From an archaeon (GTDB lineage Archaea; Thermoproteota; Nitrososphaeria; Nitrososphaerales; CADDZS01), in NCBI GenBank assembly GCA_029850555.1, contig JARCRS010000152.1, positions 1 through 45,470 of the forward strand: a stretch of 45,470 bases of DNA, in the 5' to 3' direction. A program made the position numbers and the translations under genes. Positions 40,975 to 45,470 of this stretch are shown here, piece by piece. The stretch's first letter is position 1. Each line of letters begins with the position of its first letter. The notes under the pieces were generated by a model. The model saw only the letters and a list, made by a program, of their open reading frames with translations, had not been told where the DNA came from and made no database searches.

Positions 40975-41891
40975 TCGAAACGCCGGAAAAACCGACCATC
41001 GGAATCCTCTTTGATAGGATCCGATGGGAGGAGAAGGAAATCTCCCGCCGTCTCGAAGAGCGAGGCGCAAACGTGCAGATGCTCGATGGAAAGCTTCAGG
41101 TTTTGACTCTCAACTCGCCTGCACAATCGCTGCCTTCCGTAATCTTGGAAAGGTGCGTCAGCTTCTACCGCGGGCTGAACATAGCATCGGTACTGGAAGC
41201 ACAGGGCGTGAAGACTATCAATTCTGCGCGCATATTGGACATCTGTGGAAACAAACTAGCGACAAGCCTTCTCCTGTCTAGACACGGTGTTCCGACTCCA
41301 AAAACCACAGTTGCGTTTTCTGCAGAATCAGCTATGCAGGCTGTTGAATCCATGGGATATCCATGTGTGATGAAACCTATCGTGGGCAGCTGGGGTCGCC
41401 AGGTAGTTCCGGTAAGAGACAGGGAGACAGCTGAAGCACTTATCGAGCTGCGCGAGCAACAGGGGGATTCGATACAGTCGATATTCTATGTTCAAGAGAT
41501 GATAAATCGGCCTCCGAGAGATATAAGATGCATTACTGTCGGGGAAGAAATAGTAGCATCTGTATACAGATATGCACCTCAAGACTCTTGGAAAACAAAT
41601 GTGGCTCTTGGCGGTCACACGGAGGCTTGCCCGCTCACAAGTGAGCTAGAGGATCTCGTTCTGAAGGCTTCAAAGACTGTGGGATACGGGATTTTGGGCG
41701 TAGACGTCATGGAAAAACAGGGGACTAAGGAGCTCCTAGTTCACGAAGTAAATGGCACTGTAGAGTTCAAAGGAGCTCAAGCCTCGACTCAGAATAGCAT
41801 CGCAGACGAAATCGCATCGTACGCCCTTTCTTTTGAAAAAGAAGACGCGTTTGGCGTGGATACACTTCAGGAAATCAAAACTTCGGCTTAA
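40974..41891 (+). CDS. lysX: LysW ligase LysX/ArgX (ATP-grasp)
   Basis: Joins glutamate (ArgX) or 2-aminoadipate (LysX) to the C-terminus of LysW. ATP-grasp features: YPCVMKPIVGSWGRQVVPV, FYVQEMINRPPRDIRC and the metal site HEVNGTVEFKG. About 305 residues. The conserved N-terminus PTIGILFDRIRWEEKEI lies upstream of the first normal start (GTG 41073). In that frame only ATC 40974 (in TAATC, overlapping the lysW stop), GTA 40971 or ACG 40980 are available. Alternatively, one A fewer in the A5 run at 40987-40991 would let GTG 40967 start it. Context with argG and argH favours the arginine role. Confidence 0.92.
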   Translation: METPEKPTIGILFDRIRWEEKEISRRLEERGANVQMLDGKLQVLTLNSPAQSLPSVILERCVSFYRGLNIASVLEAQGVKTINSARILDICGNKLATSLLLSRHGVPTPKTTVAFSAESAMQAVESMGYPCVMKPIVGSWGRQVVPVRDRETAEALIELREQQGDSIQSIFYVQEMINRPPRDIRCITVGEEIVASVYRYAPQDSWKTNVALGGHTEACPLTSELEDLVLKASKTVGYGILGVDVMEKQGTKELLVHEVNGTVEFKGAQASTQNSIADEIASYALSFEKEDAFGVDTLQEIKTSA

Positions 41892-41940
41892 AATCCTCCT
41901 AGTTTTTACTGTCATTGTGCTTTATTGGACAGTCTCCCAG

Positions 41941-41952
41941 AAATTTTTAATG
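41941..41952 (+). promoter_or_regulatory. TATA box of the second molybdenum hydroxylase gene
   Basis: AAATTTTTAATG lies about 50-60 bases before the TTG at 42002, in the 110-base gap after lysX. Confidence 0.45.
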
Positions 41953-42001
41953 CGCGTAAGAAGATTCCCATTTCCGTCGTCGTCTCTCGGGGCGTTTCCT
42001 T

Positions 42002-44383
42002 TTGCCAGAAACAATCACTCAAACAGTTCCTCAGCTCCTTTCAGAGCAAAAGGCGGTAGGAAAAAGTTTCAAGCCAAGAAAAGACTTTGAGCTTTTGAAA
42101 GGTGCAGCGCAGTATACAGATGACCTCAAATTACCTAACATGGTCTATGCAGCATTTCTTCGCAGCCCCTACGCACATGCACGCATTAAGAGCATAGACA
42201 TCTCGAGAGCTCGTGAGCTTGAAGGGGTTGTTTACGTCCTCACCGGAAGAGAAACAGCAAAGCAGCTAGTCTATTGGATGCAAAAGCCCGGAATGCGCAA
42301 CCCCGAAAGACTTTCTCTCGCGACAGACAAGGTAAGATTCGTTGGAGAACCGATAGCCGCCGTTGCAGCGACAACCAGGGCAATTGCCGAAGATGCAATT
42401 GAATTAATCGATATTGAATATGAGATTCTACCTGTGATCGTTGACGGAGAAAAGTCCTTAGAAGATCCTAGAAATGCACTTCTTTACGAAGAATGGGGCG
42501 ACAATGTGCTATTTCACGATCAGCACAATTCGAACGGAACTGAAGAGATGTTCAAGAAGGCCGATTGTGTAGTTAAGGAGAAGCTTGTCAGCAATCGATA
42601 TTCCCCGACTCCGATTGAGACAAGAGCTATTCTCGCGAGTTACGACAAAAATGAAAACACTCTTCTTGTTTATGCATCGACCCAGTTTCCACATGTTTTG
42701 AGGACTTTTCTATCGCAGACTATAGATTTCCCCGAGAACAAAATCCGGGTAATCGCTCCAAAGGTTGGAGGCGGTTTTGGAATAAAATCCGCAGTCTTCC
42801 AGGATGAGGTAAGTACGGTGATATTGTCGATGAAGCTCGGCAGACCGGTGAAGTGGATTGAGGATAGGAAGGAACATTTACTCGTCGCAGGGCATGAAAG
42901 ACAACAAGTCCACTATGTGGAATGCGCATTCAAGAAGAATGGAACTCTACTCGCCGTGCGCGATAAGGTGATCGCAGACTTTGGATGCTCGGGAACCTTT
43001 TGGACAGAAGTGCAGCCTGCTATGCTTACATGCGCATCTTTACCCGGACCGTACAGGCTTGAGTATTATGATTTTGATCTGTGGTGCGTAGTCACAAACA
43101 AGGCACCTTGCGGTCCTCACAGGGGATTCGGACGTCCAGTCGCAGCCTACGTGATTGAGCGCATGATGGACATTGGCGCCAGAAAGCTAGGTTTAGATCC
43201 GGTCGAGATTCGTTTGAAAAACATGTTGGATCCAAACGAACTCCCATGGACGACTCCAATCGGCGTGGTTTATGATTCAGGAAACTACAAGGAAGTTTTG
43301 AAACGCACTCTAACGCTCGCGAAATATGAAGAACTAAGAAGAGAACAACAGAGACTGCTCCGCAAAGGAAAATTTGTCGGCATAGGCATTGCTACATATG
43401 TGGAGTATACCGCTCCATCTTCATCCAGGCTTCAGGGACCACTCGGATGGGCTGTCGGGGGATGGGAATCGTGCAGGCTAACCGCAGATCCATCAGGTAA
43501 GGTAACTGCCTATCTTGGAATGGCGGGACAGGGGCAGGCTCACGAGACAATCTTTGCTCAAATCATTTCTGACGCCTTAGGCGTGAAATACGACGACATC
43601 GTTGTCAACGAGGGAGACACAATGTATTCGCCCTATGGTTTCGGTGCCTGGGCAAGTAGAGGAACAGTGACAACCGGAGGGGCTTGCATCAAGGCATCAA
43701 GAAAGATGAAAGACAAGGTGCTTTCGATAGCCGCCCATGTGTTGAAGGAACCTCCTGAAGATCTTGGAATCAGAGACAGCATTGTTTTCTCAAAGAAAAA
43801 CCCGAGGCAACAATCTATTACTTTCAAGGAAGTGGCGGATCTTTCTCTTCGCTTCTCAAGTAGACTACCCGAGGGCATGGAACCCGGATTAGATTTCATT
43901 TCTTTTTACGAACCCGAAGCTCCGACGACTTGCAGCTACGCAACCCATCTAGTCGTTACTGAAGTAGATCCGGAAACAGGTGCAATCAAACTCCTAAGTT
44001 ACTATATCGTTGACGACAGCGGGGTGCTTGTAAATCCAATGACAGCGCATGGCCAAGTTCATGGAGCGTTGGCGCACGGGATAGGAGGCGCGATGCTTGA
44101 AGAGCTATCCTACAACCCTGATGGGCAGCTCGCATCTTCAACCTTCATAGACTATCTTCTTCCAACGGCTGATCTAATGCCTGAAGTGTTAGTGGACTCG
44201 ATAGAGACTCCTTCTCTTACTCTCGGAGGATTCAAAGGGTTAGGCGAAGGAGCGGCGATTCCAACAGCAGCTGCGATTACAAATGCGATCGATGACGCCC
44301 TGTCAAGTTTTAATGTGAAATTCGTCGAACTACCTGCAAAGCCAGAAATGGTCTTGTCACTTCTCACAAAACAGGATCACTGA
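42002..44383 (+). CDS. Xanthine dehydrogenase/aldehyde oxidase family molybdenum-binding large subunit, second copy
   Basis: A 793-residue paralogue of the protein at 15-17.5 kb. It shows DLKLPNMVYAAFLRSPYAHA, the pterin loop VGGGFGIK at about 255-262, PCGPHRGFGRPVAAY and the catalytic Glu749 in FKGLGEGAA. The active-site loop of aerobic CO dehydrogenase (AYxCSFR) is not seen. FAD and iron-sulphur subunits are again missing nearby, so they must be encoded elsewhere. It starts at TTG 42002. MoaA follows 59 bases later and would serve its cofactor. Confidence 0.92.
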   Translation: MPETITQTVPQLLSEQKAVGKSFKPRKDFELLKGAAQYTDDLKLPNMVYAAFLRSPYAHARIKSIDISRARELEGVVYVLTGRETAKQLVYWMQKPGMRNPERLSLATDKVRFVGEPIAAVAATTRAIAEDAIELIDIEYEILPVIVDGEKSLEDPRNALLYEEWGDNVLFHDQHNSNGTEEMFKKADCVVKEKLVSNRYSPTPIETRAILASYDKNENTLLVYASTQFPHVLRTFLSQTIDFPENKIRVIAPKVGGGFGIKSAVFQDEVSTVILSMKLGRPVKWIEDRKEHLLVAGHERQQVHYVECAFKKNGTLLAVRDKVIADFGCSGTFWTEVQPAMLTCASLPGPYRLEYYDFDLWCVVTNKAPCGPHRGFGRPVAAYVIERMMDIGARKLGLDPVEIRLKNMLDPNELPWTTPIGVVYDSGNYKEVLKRTLTLAKYEELRREQQRLLRKGKFVGIGIATYVEYTAPSSSRLQGPLGWAVGGWESCRLTADPSGKVTAYLGMAGQGQAHETIFAQIISDALGVKYDDIVVNEGDTMYSPYGFGAWASRGTVTTGGACIKASRKMKDKVLSIAAHVLKEPPEDLGIRDSIVFSKKNPRQQSITFKEVADLSLRFSSRLPEGMEPGLDFISFYEPEAPTTCSYATHLVVTEVDPETGAIKLLSYYIVDDSGVLVNPMTAHGQVHGALAHGIGGAMLEELSYNPDGQLASSTFIDYLLPTADLMPEVLVDSIETPSLTLGGFKGLGEGAAIPTAAAITNAIDDALSSFNVKFVELPAKPEMVLSLLTKQDH

Positions 44384-44404
44384 GATGAGGAATTCGAGTC
44401 AAAC

Positions 44405-44418
44405 TTTATTATTAATAT
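44405..44418 (+). promoter_or_regulatory. TATA box of moaA
   Basis: TTTATTATTAATAT ends 24 bases before the TTG at 44443. With the usual TATA-to-start distance, transcription would begin at or next to the start codon, so the mRNA is probably leaderless. Confidence 0.5.
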
Positions 44419-44442
44419 CTCGTTAATTGATAGTTTGTTAAC

Positions 44443-45453
44443 TTGCCTCAAAGTCAAGAAATGGAAAGTCGTCTTGTGGATTTCTATGGAAGAGTAGCAA
44501 GGAAGCTGCGTCTTTCCGTTATTGACAAGTGCAATTTTAGATGTAACTTTTGCATGCCTGAAAACCCCGAATGGATTCCCAATGAAAAAATCCTTGCTTT
44601 TGATGAAATAACCCGCTTGGTCAGAATATTTTCAACCTTCGGGGTAGATCGAGTTAGAATATCTGGCGGGGAGCCCCTCGTAAGAAGAAATATCGAGAAA
44701 CTCATTAGCGAGCTCGCACATATTCGCCCCATAAGAAGGCTCGGAATTACAACCAATGGCTTCTTTCTAGCAGAAAAGGCAGCGCAACTAAAAGATGCTG
44801 GATTGCAATCAGTGACTGTCAGCCTCCACAGCTTGAGACCCGAAAGATTTTCGTTTGTCACTCGAGTTAACTCCCATAGCAAAGTCCTTGATGGAATTAG
44901 GGCAGCCAAGGACGCTGGATTTGAAAATGTGAAAATCAATGCCGTTATAATCCGAGGATACAATGATGACGAAATTCTAGATTTCGCCGCTTTTGCATAC
45001 GAAGAAGGGTTCAATATGCGTTTTATCGAGTATATGCCATTTGACGGCAAAAGAAAGTGGGGAATGGACAAAGTGGTCTCGGGCGAAGAAATACTGTCCA
45101 AGATCAGCAAAAGATACCAAATTGTTCCTCTCGAACGCGAAGCCGGAAGTACTGCGATTAATTACAAGTTCGTAGACGGTGGCGGAGAATTTGGAATAAT
45201 CACCTCAATCACCAGACCCTTTTGCTCAGATTGCGATCGAATTCGTCTTACAGCGGACGGCAAGATTGTGCCTTGTCTGTTTGACATTCATGAGTACGAC
45301 GTAGCAAGCTTGCTAAGGAGCGGGGAGAGCGATCTTGAGATCTCGGAATATTTGAAAAAGATAGTGAAACTAAAGGCTCCCGGCGTCGAATCCTTGATGA
45401 AGACATCGGTTGAACTAAAGCACGTCCGCCCGATGTACCGGACTGGCGGATAG
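44443..45453 (+). CDS. moaA: GTP 3',8-cyclase MoaA
   Basis: A radical SAM enzyme for the first step of molybdopterin synthesis. The SAM cluster is CNFRCNFCMP (Cys30, 34, 37), the second cluster cysteines are in CSDCDRIRLTADGKIVPCLF, and the protein ends MYRTGG with the double-glycine tail needed for activity. At 336 residues it is full length. Start is TTG 44443; ATG 44461 would drop six residues. Its place behind a molybdenum hydroxylase subunit links cofactor supply to the enzyme. Confidence 0.97.
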   Translation: MPQSQEMESRLVDFYGRVARKLRLSVIDKCNFRCNFCMPENPEWIPNEKILAFDEITRLVRIFSTFGVDRVRISGGEPLVRRNIEKLISELAHIRPIRRLGITTNGFFLAEKAAQLKDAGLQSVTVSLHSLRPERFSFVTRVNSHSKVLDGIRAAKDAGFENVKINAVIIRGYNDDEILDFAAFAYEEGFNMRFIEYMPFDGKRKWGMDKVVSGEEILSKISKRYQIVPLEREAGSTAINYKFVDGGGEFGIITSITRPFCSDCDRIRLTADGKIVPCLFDIHEYDVASLLRSGESDLEISEYLKKIVKLKAPGVESLMKTSVELKHVRPMYRTGG

Positions 45454-45470
45454 GACAGACAATCTTTCGG

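Noticed and set aside
1-45470. CRISPR arrays, insertion sequences, prophage, rRNA genes
   Set aside because: I saw no regularly spaced repeats, transposase or integrase genes, phage structural genes or rRNA-like sequence.

Overview
The window looks like a chromosome segment of an archaeon, most likely a non-ammonia-oxidising, organotrophic member of the Thaumarchaeota/Nitrososphaeria (soil group I.1c-like). Archaeal markers seen directly are a thermosome, a CDC48/VAT ATPase, TiaS, Tsr3, a family 5 uracil-DNA glycosylase, the LysW carrier protein, an actin of crenactin type, a tRNA with a bulge-helix-bulge intron, archaeal RNase P RNA and TATA-box promoters. The lineage call is inference from gene content and was not tested by phylogeny. 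There are no ammonia-oxidation genes, transposases, CRISPR arrays or rRNA here.

Layout. 1-4.4 kb is a protein-quality block: thermosome (cut by the left edge) divergent from a Phr-like ArsR regulator, a tiny zinc ribbon, Hsp20 and CDC48. This matches the known target set of the heat-shock repressor Phr. 4.4-7.3 kb (minus strand) holds a MazG-like fusion protein, orotate phosphoribosyltransferase and DNA polymerase IV. 7.5-12.1 kb is the most unusual stretch: a KaiC-like ATPase with extra domains, an actin homologue and a von Willebrand A protein with a coiled-coil tail. 12.2-21.5 kb is catabolic: a 2-hydroxyacid dehydrogenase, a thiolase-like protein lacking the thiolase catalytic residues with its DUF35 partner, a molybdenum hydroxylase large subunit, an atypical crotonase, a uracil-DNA glycosylase and two overlapping acyl-CoA dehydrogenases. 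21.5-32.8 kb is mixed: a frameshifted small membrane gene, methyltransferases, intron-bearing tRNA-Pro, a SIS isomerase, a class III aminotransferase, lipoyl synthase, a metallo-hydrolase, an F420-type flavin enzyme, a UbiE/UbiA-like pair and a membrane-anchored AT-hook protein. 32.9-35.7 kb carries RNA-related genes: TiaS, Tsr3 and RNase P RNA. 36-41.9 kb is arginine synthesis (argF with an ACT protein, then argG-argH-lysW-lysX). 42-45.5 kb has a second molybdenum hydroxylase large subunit followed by MoaA of molybdopterin synthesis.

How they work together. The arginine genes use the LysW carrier logic: LysX/ArgX joins the substrate to LysW, and ArgF, ArgG and ArgH finish arginine. The catabolic block (acyl-CoA dehydrogenase pair, crotonase, Cys/His-less thiolase with DUF35) resembles bacterial steroid or branched side-chain degradation ending in a retro-aldol step. 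MoaA would feed cofactor to the two molybdenum enzymes. The ATPase-actin-VWA cluster is the best candidate for an undescribed system.

Several genes lack a normal start or frame (the thiolase-like gene, lysX and the small membrane gene). These may be non-standard starts, recent mutations or assembly errors, and raw reads would decide. TTG and GTG starts are common throughout.
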